64,000 nucleotides of DNA from Atriophallophorus winterbourni (GCA_013407085.1 JACCGJ010019254.1:1-64000), one strand, 5' to 3'. Shown: positions 10,744 to 21,391, counted from the stretch's first letter. A program made the numbers and translations. Notes: generated by a model not told the origin, from the letters alone.

Positions 10744-11029
10744 GCTTCTGTTGCAGAAGAAGAATGAGAAGACAATCAAGACAGTAGTTTGGAAGATGTT
10801 TTATAACAGTGATATTTTGTGTGTGCAGTTATCAGACATGAGACCAGGATTTTGTGAAAAAACACTAAAAAACACATGGCTTAGTTATTGTTATTGTTAT
10901 TACAGTGATCTATAGTATTTTATTCAATTTTTATTAAAATGTTCAAAGAAGAAAAAATACTTGTCTTCACTTGTATGAATTATTTTCGTCGCAATGTTAA
11001 CCAATCTGATCGTGATCTAAAATTCATAG

Positions 11030-11209
11030 AGCAATTGGTCAAGGAGCAATAGGGCAAGGAGCAATTGGTCAAGGAGCATTTGGGCAAGGAGCAAATGTCC
11101 AAGGCGCAACTGTCCGAAGAGCAACTGTCCGAGGAGCAATTGTCCGAGAAGCAATTGTCGCGGAGCAACTGTTGGGGAGCAATTGTCAAGGAGCAACTGT
11201 CGATACCCC
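11030..11209 (-). repeat. MULE right TIR made of 15-bp tandem units
   Basis: About twelve units of the 15-bp repeat, inverted relative to the left TIR, end at CGATACCCC. Because the unit is five codons long the array stays open as repeated E-E-Q-L-S. Read on the plus strand it runs in frame into the Gypsy-A RNase H sequence. Confidence 0.9.
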
Positions 11210-11218
11210 TAACGAAAG

Positions 11219-12950
11219 AAGCCAAATCGGCTTTCACATTGTTAAAGTCACACATAACAAACATCAAATCGCCTAACCACTATAGGCCTGACGCCCCGCT
11301 GTCATTATTTACGGACGCATCTGCCGAAGCAGTGGGGGCGGTGCTTCAACAATATGTTGACGGGTCATGGTTCTCTATATCGTTCTTCTCTAAGCGGCTC
11401 CAGCCCGCAGAGACCCGATATAGCACGTTCGGTAGAGAACTTTCAGCTATCTACCTCGGAATTAAACATTTCCACCATTTTCTGGAGGGCAGACAGTTCG
11501 CAGTGTTTACTGTTCATAAGCCCCTCATCCACTCGCTCAGCAAGTCATCAGAGCGATATTCTCCTAGAGAGACGCGACACCTGGATTTTGTCAGTCAATT
11601 CACGACTGACATACAGCATATCGCAGGTGACCAAAACCCGGTCGCGGATGCACTCTCTCGAATAAATGTAGTAGATTTGCCGTCCTCCATCGACCTCGGT
11701 GAAATCGCCGCAGCGCAAGCTGCTGACACTGAAACAGCACAGCTCAGGGACTCCACTTCCCTTGACATTAGACTTTTACCCTTGTCTGACGGCTCGGGCG
11801 ATATCCTGTGCGACGTTTCACAAACCACACCCCAACCACTGATTCCATCTGCATTCATGCGGCGCGTTTTTGAGGGATTACACAATCTCTCCCACCCTGG
11901 AATTCGTGCCAGTGTTAAAATGATAACGGCTCTATTTATTTGGCCAAAAGCTAGTAAGGATATTCGAAGTTGGGCAAAAGCGTGTCGTGAATGCCAGCTC
12001 ACGAAAATCTATCGACACACCAAGAGTCCATTAGGAACTTTTGTCGAAACAGATGAGCGCTTCTCACACATACACGTAGACTTAGTCGGCCCATTGCCCC
12101 CTTCACGTGGCCACATATATATTCTCACGATAATCGACCGTTTTACCAGATGGCCTGAGGCCATTGCACTTCACAACTGCTCTTCCAAGACAGTTGCACA
12201 TGCCTTTTTCGAGCGTTGGGTGGCACAGTTCGGTTGTCAGGGTATTGTCACTACGGACCGAGGTTCCCATTTCGATGGTGCCTTCAGTAAATTGCTAGCT
12301 ACTCTGGGTTGCCAGCATCACCGAACTACAGCTTACCACCCCGCGGCGAATGGGATGGTCGAAAGGTTGCACAGGCAGCTCAAGGCGGCATTGATGGCAC
12401 ATGGAGGTATTGACTGGACCGAAGTCCTACCAATCTTCCTCCTAGGTTTGAGGTCAACCTTTAAAACTCATTTGCAGGCTACCGTAGCCGAATTGACATA
12501 CGGTCGCGCCATCGCTCTACCTGGCGAGTATGTCGCCCCGCACATACAATCACCCTTCGCCTACGGTGATTACGTGGCGCGCTTGCGCCATTACATGGGT
12601 CGTTTTCGCCCATCACCCCCGCGGCTTCAGGCCAAATCATCACATGTGCCAAAGGAGTTGCCTAATTGTCGACATGTTTTTTGCGGAATGACATGATAAA
12701 GCAGCCTCCTCACCCTCCTCATACTGGACCGTTCAGAGTAATTCGGCGGTCTCCCAAGAGGGTCGTCATTGACCGTGTCGGCAAGCAGAACACTGTCTCA
12801 ATCGACAGAGTCGGCTTTCGTGGACGAGGAAGTTATCGTACATGACTCAACGCCAACCCCGGCATGGCTGGTCATTCCTCCTTCTGTACCTACAGCTAAC
12901 ACAGGGCCGGTTACTACAGGAACCAAACGTGCCAAACGGCAACCCGTTTG
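11219..12950 (+). pseudogene. Gypsy-A RNase H and integrase, nearly open
   Basis: Open from within the MULE TIR to a stop at 12694-12696, then readable in another frame to about 12950. RNase H is marked by LSLFTDASAEAVGAVL and RYSTFGRELSAIYLGIKHF (catalytic Asp and Glu). Integrase follows with an HHCC zinc finger (HNLSHPGIR ... CRECQLTK) and the D-D-E core: HVDLVGPL, VTTDRGSHFDGA and AANGMVERLHRQLKAAL. A frameshift near 12680 (CRHVFCGMT versus HVFLRND in the right copy) separates the C-terminal chromatin- or DNA-binding part. With the MULE splitting RT from RNase H, the polyprotein cannot be made intact. Confidence 0.85.
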
Positions 12951-13698
12951 ATTCGATGATTTTGTTGCAGATAGTCAATACTTTCACATCTTTTGGCATA
13001 CACGCGTGCATTATTTCGTACCTCATTCTAATCAATCGGTCGTGGCACTAAACCCATGCACCAGTGGTTTTTTTCTTTTTCTTTCTTCTTTCAAGTACGC
13101 ACACACCCACCGCTGATACCAGCGAATCGGACACCCTTCCTGGTCCACCTACGCTTGCCTCCAACTCACCCGGTAGCCCTAACCACCAACACGAGCACAA
13201 TTGATCCAACACGCCTGTCATGTCACACAAGGTCCTTACCAGCCCAGATTGACACACAAACCGGTTCTCCTGGCGCGGCCGTTAATCATCCTTCGGGACA
13301 CAGGAAATTCTAAACAAGGACTGTGTTTTCGAAGCTTCTTGTTCTTGTTGTCAAGCCTATGAATGCACCTGTTTTCTGCTCAAATTGGGTTCACACTAAG
13401 ACTACGCCGAAGGGGAAAATATTGCAAGCAGCTGTTCACACCGTGTGAAGCGGCTCGGCAGTACGTTCAAACACACGTGAGACGCTACTTGGCTTAGTCC
13501 CGATCGGTTCACCGTACATCCTACTCTCGAACCACCGAAGATCGACCCGCGCAGACCGAGCGCCCTGGTTGACTCCTATGTGACTAGTTGCTGAGAGACT
13601 ACGTTCCTACCCGGGGTAACCTGACACCTGCATGCCCCACGCTACTGGCAACTCCCGATCAGAAGTCTTCGCTGACCAGACTTCTTGGAAAGGGGCTG
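12951..13698 (+). other. Gypsy-A 3' untranslated region and polypurine tract
   Basis: There is no conserved coding frame. It ends in the purine-rich CTTGGAAAGGGGCTG just before the 3' LTR, the expected second-strand priming site. Similar, more diverged sequence precedes the Gypsy-B LTRs at 18558 and 54911, showing that the two are related subfamilies. Confidence 0.6.
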
Positions 13699-13873
13699 TG
13701 TAACACCGCTTGTTTTTCCTCATCAAAACGTTGACCCTGACATTTATAACTTCCGTTCATGCGTGCTTCGTGACCGCTTTGTACACGTTTTGGCTACCGC
13801 TATATATCTTCCAGTCAACCTACCTTTTCTCCAACATTCTTGAGGACATTATTGTAGTAATCTGGTCTACTAC
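13699..13873 (+). repeat. Gypsy-A 3' LTR, left copy
   Basis: 175 bp, TGTAACACCGC to TGGTCTACTAC, with the terminal base changed. It is nearly identical to the right copy's 3' LTR (56562-56736) but only about 80 percent like its own 5' LTR. Confidence 0.85.
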
Positions 13874-14108
13874 CCTTTTCCCTTCACTGTTTACTCCAGG
13901 ATTTATTCTCTGATCATGTATGTATAGGAAAAGAGAGGTTGGCGGCAGATCTGCATGATCATTGAATTTTGCATATTCAAGGTATTTTTTTCTGACGACG
14001 AGTCGTGTAACGAAATTATGGAATTGATCTTGATATCCGTCCTCATTATTGCTTTTTATGTGATGACATGCAAATGATGTGATAGTGTTCTAAAATATTT
14101 CAAAGCTT
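13874..14108. other. Non-coding flank shared with the right arm
   Basis: This sequence follows the 3' LTR and matches, reverse-complemented, 56331-56561 of the right arm. It is therefore part of the duplicated block, not of Gypsy-A. No coding signal. Confidence 0.7.
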
Positions 14109-16614
14109 GTTTTGCTCTTTTGACTTACATGATAAACGTAAGTGCCTCTTAGCATTGATTTATCGACCCCCTTCTTCATCATCTGCCGCTGACACTGTTC
14201 TTGCTAATGCAATACGTTTTGCATTGAAGCTCACATATTCACATTCGCTCCTGCTCGGTGATTTTAATGTACCGACCCTTGCAACACACATTACTGGTGA
14301 CGATTCATTCAAAAGCTTTCTTCAAAAAATAATGACTTGCACCCCTCTTTACAACCATGTGCAACAACCAACGCGATTTCGATCTGAACAAACCCCATCT
14401 AGCCTGGACCTCATACTTACAAACGAAGAACTCATGGTAGAATCTGTTTCCTATACAGCTCCACTCGGATTGAGTGATCATGTTGTCATGACATTTGATT
14501 ATACTTATCAATACGAACCAGCGGGAAATACTCAACGAACGTATGCAACTGTGAACTATGACTTGCTTCGAGCTCTTGCTACTGCAAATCGATGGGATTT
14601 CCTTGAACTCAAATCAGCTAAGGAAATCTGGGAAACGTTTTACAGCCAACTTCGTATTATCATTGACTTATCATCGAAGGTAAAAATAATATCCAGCAAA
14701 CAGCGTCCGAAAAAGCCTCTCAGAAGCAGTACTCGGAAATGGATGTGTAAACGTGACAATGCCTGGTACAAATACTTGGACGATCCTTCTGGGATAACTT
14801 GGTGCTACTACACGTTATTGCGAAATAAGTGTGTCTGCCTCATTCGAAAAGACAGAAAAGATTACCAAAGCAGTCTTGTCGAAAAATTCATTATAAATCC
14901 CAAAGCATTGTATAGACACGTCAACGACCTCCGGAATGTTAAAATGGGAATACCGCCACTGGTCTCTGGTACTGGAATAGTTACGTCATTTAAAGATTGT
15001 GCTAACGTTTTCCGACAACAATTTGCATCAGTTATCTCACAAGTGTCGACCCATAGACAGCCCTTAAACTCTGACAGCTGCAGCCTGCCAATTCTTCAGG
15101 GGGTGGAGTTTCCCCCCAACGTTGTTCAAACAAAATTAATGACGATGAAGAGAACAGGCTCACCCGGTATAGACAATATACACGCAAACATTTTGCACAA
15201 TCTATCTTCCGAGTTGGCAATACCGACATCTTACGTATTCACGACGATGTTCGAGCAGAGCTTTGTACCAGAAACTTGGAAAACTGCCCTGATTAGTCCC
15301 ATCTACAAGGGTGGTAAAAGAAATGATCCTTTAAACTATCGCCCGATAGCGTTATTACCAGTGCTATCCAAAGTAATGGAGTCCATAATAGCTGATGCCT
15401 TACGGAATCACTTTGAGATTAATAATTTAATCTCCGAGGCACAGCATGGATTCAGGAAAAAACGATCCTGTCTGACAAACTTGCTATTAGCAAAAGAATC
15501 TTGGTCTGAGCTACTGGATGCCGGCCACTCCGTGGACGTAATTTATATCGATTTCTCAAAAGCCTTCGATCGTGTGAATCACGAAATACTTTCGTCGAAA
15601 CTACTCACCTACGGAGTACAGGGTAAACTCCATGCATGGATTAAAGAATGGTTGATATCTCGTGAGATGTACGTGAGAGTCAAAAACGAACTATCCGAGT
15701 CGATTAAAGTTGCCCGTGGTGTCCCACAAGGATCAGTCCTCGGACCGCTTTTGTTTTTAATATATATAAACGACTTGCCTACTGTATTACAGTCGTCCGT
15801 GCTTATTTTCGCTGATGACGCAAAGCTTTGGCGCAAGATAGACTCCACAGACGACACACAGAACCTGCAACGGGATCTCGATATGATTCACACTTGGTCC
15901 ATAGACAACGAAATGCCCCTGAATGCTTCGAAATGCAGCCTATTGTCTCTCAACAGCAAGTCGAGCAAAGAATATTATCTTGGTCGCACTGTTATTAAAC
16001 CCGCCTCCTCCGAAAAAGATTTAGGTGTGATTATCCAATCAGACTTAGGAAACTCAATGCAATGTCGACTGGCTGCCTGCAAAGCTGAAAACAACTTGGG
16101 TCTCCTTAAAAGAGTCCTAGGTTCGTTTGACCCCAATATTGCCTGCAAATTGATTTCAACGTACATCCGTCCTCATGTTGAATATGCTATACCGGCATGG
16201 GATCCTTGGTTGAAAAAAGATATTCTGCTATTAGAAACTCCACAGCGCAGAGCGACAAAACTCGTCTTGGGACTATCAAATTATCCATACGAATCGCGAC
16301 TTAAATTATTGAATTTGCATTCGGCTGAATACAGACGGAAACGAGGAGCACTTATATTCATTTGGACAGTGCTTAATCAAACAAATCATCCTTGCGGTCA
16401 TTTGTTTCATCTTTCCCATAACACACATCTGCGAGGTCACCAATTAAAACTTTACCAACAGCATAGCAGGTTGAACTGCCGCAAATATGCATTTTCCGTT
16501 CGCAATGTGCAACTGTGGAACAGTTTACCTGCTCATGTGGTACAATCTGGAACTGTTGAAGTTTTCAAAAAATCACTAGATATCCACATGGAAAAGTATG
16601 TTTTTTGTGTTTGA
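14109..16614 (+). CDS. CR1-A endonuclease/reverse transcriptase, N-truncated
   Basis: About 834 residues are open to the TGA at 16612. The endonuclease is cut at its 5' end, keeping LALIYRPPSS, LLLGDFNVP, SLDLILTNEE and the catalytic LGLSDHVVMTFDY. The reverse transcriptase follows: YRPIALLPVLSKVME, AQHGFRKKRSCLTNLL, IDFSKAFDRVNHEIL, ARGVPQGSVLGPLLFLIYIN and the active site LIFADDAKLW (FADD instead of the commoner YADD). The C-terminal domain has DLGVIIQSDL, YIRPHVEYAIPAWDPWL and LWNSLPAHVVQS. It would nick DNA and copy its own RNA in the nucleus. Lacking its promoter and endonuclease start, this copy cannot mobilise itself. The true start codon is missing; I begin at the truncation point. 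Confidence 0.85.
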
Positions 16615-16728
16615 CAATAATCTAACAATATTTTGATATTTTTACCATCCGACCCGATGTACATTTTTGTGGGTCTTGTTAAGCATAGCTTTTTACCTGC
16701 ATATAATCTATGAATAAATCTATGAATC
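14109..16728 (+). mobile_element. CR1-clade LINE (CR1-A), 5' truncated, recent
   Basis: 2620 bp present in the left arm only. The right arm shows the uninterrupted target (AAAGCTTAACACTAAG, reverse-complemented, near 56330). There is no target-site duplication and the 3' end is a short microsatellite (CTATGAATAAATCTATGAAT), both usual for CR1-like LINEs. Its long frame is uninterrupted to 16614. A shorter decayed relative of the 3' end lies at 25205-25690. Confidence 0.9.
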
Positions 16729-17330
16729 AACACTAAGTTCGTCATGTGCTATTGGGTATACTATGATTACTTTAATAACGGAACATTTGGTGTTTGATAG
16801 TAATTTAAAGTAATTCAAATTATCTCAATCGACCCGGCATAAAAAATGTTTAAATGACAGTACAAATGCACAACGATCGCCTGAGGACTGCGAGAGCGAT
16901 AAGACAAAATTCGGCAGCAATGAAATTCACAATCCTACGGTGAGAGAGCAACAATACGAACAGATGTTGGTGTTATTCAGGAAGCGTGCAATTTGTAGGC
17001 AACTATATATTTCTACTTGAGGAAGTTTTGATTAAATACATCAAGCTTTGTACAACAGTTTATAAATTAATTTAACCCCAAACCAATTTGTCTGTTTTTG
17101 ATTGACATGCTGGGCTTTCTGAGCAACGGGCATGGCTGTTTTTTCGAAAGTCCGTAATTCAGTTCAGCGTTCTCGATTTCATTCATCGTCGATATATTAT
17201 CAATGTAAAACAACGAAGAAACGATGAAAGTGAATGATTTATTGTTCGTTGTGTGACAAGGATGAGGTAACTTTGTATGTAATCTAATTCTCCACGGCTA
17301 TCTTTGAATGGGTCAGAAAGCTATACGGAT
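16729..17330. other. Duplicated flank, block X (near-identical in both arms)
   Basis: This is non-coding sequence whose reverse complement lies at 55721-56330. Over several hundred bases I see only about one difference. It has no recognisable feature of its own and serves as the best measure of the duplication's age. Confidence 0.75.
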
Positions 17331-17870
17331 GAGGCTATATGCATGTGATTCACACTAGCATACACGAACATTAGGTTATTGCGTCCACTTCGTTTGCATG
17401 AAAAATGTCGATGTTTAAAAGCGAATGCCCATTTCAAGTCAGGTTTCGCACTTTATTTGCACTTTATTTTTTGATCCGAGTATAGTTCGTGTTTTCTTGT
17501 GTCAAATAGATTTATTATTCAACATTTTCGTGCAAATACTGTTTGCACATACATGAAGAGTTTTAAAATGATCAAGTATGTGGGCACAAACAAATTAAAT
17601 TGCTATCAAATTGCAACGGACTAGTATAACATATATAACATATACTACACGACAGTATGCTGCTCGCATAACTTTCCGTGTCTGTTGCTTGTTCAGAGGG
17701 TAATGATTCAGCTGCGGAAGGTCACTGCAAAAGTGTCGATACTGAGGGGGACAAACAGTCAAGTAAATTGATTAATGACATAATTTTCGTGCTTAGATTT
17801 CTGGTTCCACGCGTTTGTAACATAATGGTTTCGAAGATTGCAGCAGACTAGCTCAAAAGGATTACGGTAA
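17331..17870. other. Duplicated flank, block Y (diverged between arms)
   Basis: This matches the reverse complement of about 54200-54726, but with many substitutions and small indels (roughly one difference in eight to ten bases). That is in sharp contrast to block X. No coding frame is apparent. Confidence 0.65.
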
Positions 17871-17879
17871 AGTTAACAA

Positions 17880-18740
17880 TGCCGGTCACGATGGGTATTG
17901 GGATTAATTTTGTTACCCGTTTACCACAAAATCATGGAATTGCAAGTCAAATGATTTGCTACACATGCACCTCACGCTGTGAAATTCTTGGAACGCACCA
18001 CCCCCGGATCGCTGACGCCTGTCGCCATCCTCCCGGTAGCCCCAACCATGAGCACACGCCGCCTAACACGAAACTTATCAGACAAGATCTTTACCAGCCC
18101 GACGACATGCCACTCAACTCTCACCAGGCAAGACAGTTCGCCATCGACACTGGGGGTGCAGGAACATCTCAGCCCGGTCTATGTTGTTGAAGATTCTGGT
18201 TCTTCTTTGTCAAGCCTACAGATGTGCCTACATCTGCTGATACTTGTTTCATACTAGGACCATGTCAGACTGGCGATTCCCGCTAGCAGCACGTTCACCC
18301 CATGTGATTCGGCTTCGGCAGCAAGTTCACTCCATGTGAGACGTGACTTGGCTTAGTACTTATCGGTTTTTCGTGTATCCTACCCTGGTCACCACCGATA
18401 ATCGACCCATACAGATCAAGTGTTTTAGCTGACTTCGAAGTTACTGGTTGCTGAGAGACTATGTTCCATCCTGGACCGACCTGACACCGCTTGGCCAGTT
18501 CAATTGTCAATTCGTGTTTAGAAGTCTCCTCTGACCAGACTTCTTGGAAGGGGGCTGTGTGACACCATTCTTTTACTGTACATAACAATTGACCTTGATA
18601 TACACTTCCCGTTGATTCGCGTTACTTGATTGCTTCCCTGTACGTTCGTGCACCTTTCGACTACCTCGATAAAACTTACATCTCCTGTGCCTTTTCTCCA
18701 ACATTCTTGGGGACATTATTGTAGTGGTCAGTCTACTACA
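17880..18740 (+). mobile_element. Gypsy-B 3' fragment with LTR
   Basis: The 3' untranslated region and 3' LTR of a Gypsy subfamily related to Gypsy-A. The internal part resembles 13.09-13.69 kb (ACCAGCCC..., TTCTTTGTCAAGCCTA, ACTTCTTGGAAGGGGGCTG). The LTR is 18558-18740 (183 bp, TGTGACACC to GTCTACTACA). It is truncated on the 5' side at about 17880. A second fragment of the same subfamily sits in the right arm at 54727-55720, but at a different place relative to the duplicated blocks. Confidence 0.75.
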
Positions 18741-19225
18741 CAGTCACCCAAAAGCAAAACATGTTCTAACGAATGACTGGAGTGTTCTTGCAGGTATCAA
18801 TTGAGTGTTTATGTTTACAAATCACAACAAAACAGGAAATCAACTCGTTTTTGTCATGTCGGTGGTGTCTGACTCGCATAACAACTGAAAGTATGCGTGT
18901 CATATTAAGGCAATGATTATGTGGATAGAATCTTGATGGATCTAATTACATTGAAATGAATGTTCTTCCGTCACATTCACCGCAAGATATTCCTACGAAA
19001 AAAATTGTTTTTGAAAAGTTAAAAAATATATCTCGTCAATATTTCAAACAACTTTATCTAGTTATTTCTCCTCAATTATTCATCAGTGTTCACTTTGATT
19101 ATGTATTTTTTAACCATGATTTAGTGTACGAACTGTGTAACATAGGCTTCTACGGCGGTTATATATTAACTTGTTCTTTTTTCGGGATGCAAAGTGACGT
19201 CACTTACAAATCAACATATACCCTC
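18741..19225. other. Intergenic DNA, no recognised gene
   Basis: An AT-rich open stretch on the plus strand (from 18956) runs into the following LTR and has no domain. It is not supported as a gene. Confidence 0.4.
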
Positions 19226-19641
19226 TGTAAGATGTACATTGAATTTATTTTATTGACAACTAACTGTTTAAATCTGCTGGTATTTTTTGTATATTTTTAC
19301 CATTTTTGTTTTACCGAACTACTTGAATTTATTCGTTCTTGAGCTTATATTTGTGTATTTTTTGGCCGTTTGCGCGCAAGTTGCAATCATTCGTGGTCAT
19401 TGTTGCTGTTGAATATTCTTGTTTTTGGATTCAGTACGAAGCGGAATAATTGAGGTTTGCTATTTTTATTGTATAATTATTTTGCTTCAATAGTACCGTC
19501 TCATCTTACGTATTGTATTGTCAATATATTGGTGGGTTTGGACGCGTAACTCAACCGTTGGATAGACACATTGGTGTTTATATCGTGACTGAAATCTTTG
19601 ACGTTGAACTCGATTTTCCCCGGACCGAATTGTCGGTTACA
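19226..19641 (+). repeat. Bel/Pao 5' LTR
   Basis: 416 bp, TGTAAGATGTACATTG to GTCGGTTACA. Small indels, such as loss of a TATTTGAA-like segment near 19378, distinguish it from the 3' LTR. Confidence 0.85.
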
Positions 19642-19770
19642 GTACTCAATTACTTCGTTTGGAACATTGGGACAGTACTCAAATTGGCAGTACTCAATTT
19701 GCTTCGTTTGGAACATTGGGACAGTACTCAAATTGGCAGTACTCGATTTGCTTCGTTTCGAACATTGGGA
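19640..19770. repeat. 49-bp tandem repeat next to the 5' LTR
   Basis: Two full and one partial copy of a 49-bp unit (ACAGTACTCAAATTGGCAGT... ending GGAACATTGGG) lie between the LTR and the gag ATG at 19775. The primer-binding site is expected here, so the repeat may duplicate it. Confidence 0.8.
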
Positions 19771-19774
19771 AAAA

Positions 19775-20245
19775 ATGGAGAACAAGTGGTCAAAGATGCA
19801 TCCAAGAAACAAAGAAAAGGACCTGTTTGACGGGCAAGTCGGTGTTTCGTCATTGGTTGATAACATGTCATGCTCTGGTTCGGTAGTTAGTTCTAGCTCT
19901 CAAAATCTTAGGGCTCAGTTTTTGTTGGCACAATTAGCGGAAGAACAGATGCGTCAAGAGGCTGAGTTAGAACTGTTGATAGCTGCGAATGCTACTCGAA
20001 TTGCACGAGTAAGATTTGAATTGTCTATGATGAATGAGTCTATGCAACTTCCTGAAATGGTTGAGCATTTGACGAAAAAGGACTGCCTCACTTCACCTAA
20101 TCATTTGAAGGATCTTGTTTCAAATGATGGTCCCGATACCACAGTTGGCCTGCTTATTGGAGCGGATGTGTTACAAGCGTATAGTGGGACTAAGCAGAAA
20201 GATGGCAATTTTGAAGTGTCTACCTTGGAAAAGAGATTTCCATAG
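19775..20245 (+). pseudogene. Bel/Pao gag-protease remnant
   Basis: The frame starts MENKWSKMHPRNKEK and has a Glu/Gln-rich coiled-coil stretch (QLAEEQMRQEAELELLIAAN) as in Pao gag. It then jumps to PDTTVGLLIGADVLQAY, which matches the protease-proximal L-I-G-A-D motif of Bel/Pao polyproteins. The intervening gag is therefore deleted. It stops at LEKRFP*. Confidence 0.65.
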
Positions 20246-20711
20246 AATCTGCCGCAACCATAAACAAGCAAAGTCGCGTTTACAGAGTCTGCGTTCTAGG
20301 TTTCTGCAAAATCCTGAGTTACTCAATAAATATGCAAGCGTGATGGAACCGCAATCTCTAAGAATTCCTCGATCTATGAAGCGCAAAGGTGCTCACGTAG
20401 TTCGGCCTCAGTTACATGTATTCTGTGATGCGTTGGAACTTAGGTATGAAGCCGCGATTTACATTCGATTTTGTCCTAAGTCATATTGTTGCCTACTCTG
20501 CTCGAAGTCGCGAGTTGCTCTAGTCAAGCCTGCTACTATTTCGTGTCTGGGATTATTAGCCGCTAAGCTGGTAGTATCACTTACTACCGTACTCGAGAAA
20601 GAAATTCATTTCGAATTAGATCAAACATGCTTTTGGACTGATTTGACTCTAACGGAAGAAAATACATCATCGAACGTGGATGCTGTTATCGGAACTGGTT
20701 TTGTCACGTAA
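20246..20711 (+). pseudogene. Bel/Pao RT/RNase H remnant
   Basis: It overlaps the previous segment in another frame. Readable parts are LHVFCDALELRYEAAIYIRF (RNase H-like catalytic region, normally C-D-A-S), LLCSKSRVALVKPATISCLGLLAAKL and FWTDLTL. This is the conserved order of Bel/Pao RNase H. Truncated at both ends. Confidence 0.75.
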
Positions 20712-20966
20712 AGGGACCAGGCCAACTAGATTGGTTGTGGTAAGGCATGGAAAACGTCTGGCTTCTAACCAATCTGGCTGAAATGGCCGGTGAATTTTGT
20801 CACATGTGTGAGGCATGGAGAACGTCTTGTGCATCGTGACATTATCTCACTTTGTTCTTAGATAATGACATCTGGTTGCTATTATGATATAATCAGCGAT
20901 GGGTAGGATACCAGAGCATGTATGTTGTCAGCCTTTGGGAAATCCGGCGCGGATTTCGAAGGGCGG

Positions 20967-21391
20967 TGTAAGATGTACATTGAATTTATTTTATTGACAA
21001 CTAACTGTTTAAATCTGCTGGTATTTTTGTATATTTTTACCATTTTTGTTTTACCGAACTACTTGAATTTATTCGTTCTTGAGCTTATATTTGTGTATCT
21101 TTATTTGGCCGTTTGCGCGCTATTTGAAGTTGCAATCATTCGTGGTCATTGTTGCTGTTGAATATTCTTGTTTTGGATTCAGTACGAAGCGGAATAATTG
21201 AGGTTTGCTATTTTTATTGTATAATTATTTTGCTTCAATAGTACCGTACTCATCTCACGTATTGTCTTGTCAATATATTGGTGGGTTTGGACGCGTAACT
21301 CAACCGTTGGATAGACACATTGGTGTTTATATCGTGACTGAAATTTTTTGACGTTGAACTCGATTTTCCCCGGACCGTTTTGGCGGTTACA
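20967..21391 (+). repeat. Bel/Pao 3' LTR
   Basis: 425 bp, TGTAAGATGTACATTG to GGCGGTTACA. It is highly similar to the 5' LTR with a few indels. Confidence 0.85.

Larger units (their letters stand above)
8868..11209 (+). mobile_element. MULE DNA transposon (FLYWCH type), left copy
   Basis: A 2342-bp element is flanked by a perfect 9-bp TSD TAACGAAAG (8859-8867 and 11210-11218), within the 8-10 bp range of Mutator-like elements. The ends are inverted repeats: left GGGTCCACGACAGTTGCTCC, right (reversed) GGGGTATCGACAGTTGCTCC. Both TIRs are arrays of a 15-bp unit. Inside is one two-exon transposase gene with no disabling mutation. It interrupts the RNase H start of Gypsy-A. The inverted copy (59227-61566, 2340 bp) sits at the same position. 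The intact coding sequence suggests recent activity compared with its decayed host element. Confidence 0.9.
5259..13873 (+). mobile_element. Gypsy-A LTR retrotransposon, left copy, nested insertions
   Basis: The order is 5' LTR, gag, protease, RT, RNase H, integrase, a long 3' untranslated part and 3' LTR, i.e. Gypsy gene order (RT before integrase). It is interrupted by a reversed Gypsy-C fragment (6519-7737) and a complete MULE transposon (8868-11209). Coding frames carry stops and frameshifts, so this copy is non-autonomous. No TSD is evident: the left flank is TTCAAGAT and the right flank CTTTTCCC. A second copy in inverted orientation occupies 56562-64000 and shares the MULE insertion and several disabling mutations, so the copies arose by segmental duplication rather than independent transposition. 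Confidence 0.9.
19226..21391 (+). mobile_element. Bel/Pao retrotransposon, internally deleted
   Basis: Two similar LTRs (19226-19641 and 20967-21391) enclose only about 1.3 kb. Flanking bases ACCCTC before and ACCTC after the element share CCTC, compatible with a slightly decayed 5-bp target duplication. The internal part joins a gag-like start to a protease-like and RT/RNase H remnant, so most of pol is missing. A purine-rich GATTTCGAAGGGCGG precedes the 3' LTR. This is a non-autonomous deletion derivative. Confidence 0.8.

Noticed and set aside
11595..12002. Minus-strand frame repeated in both arms
   Set aside because: Antisense shadow of the Gypsy RNase H/integrase.
18956..19342. 128-codon plus-strand frame
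   Set aside because: Two thirds of it lies in the Bel/Pao LTR, and the rest has no recognisable feature.
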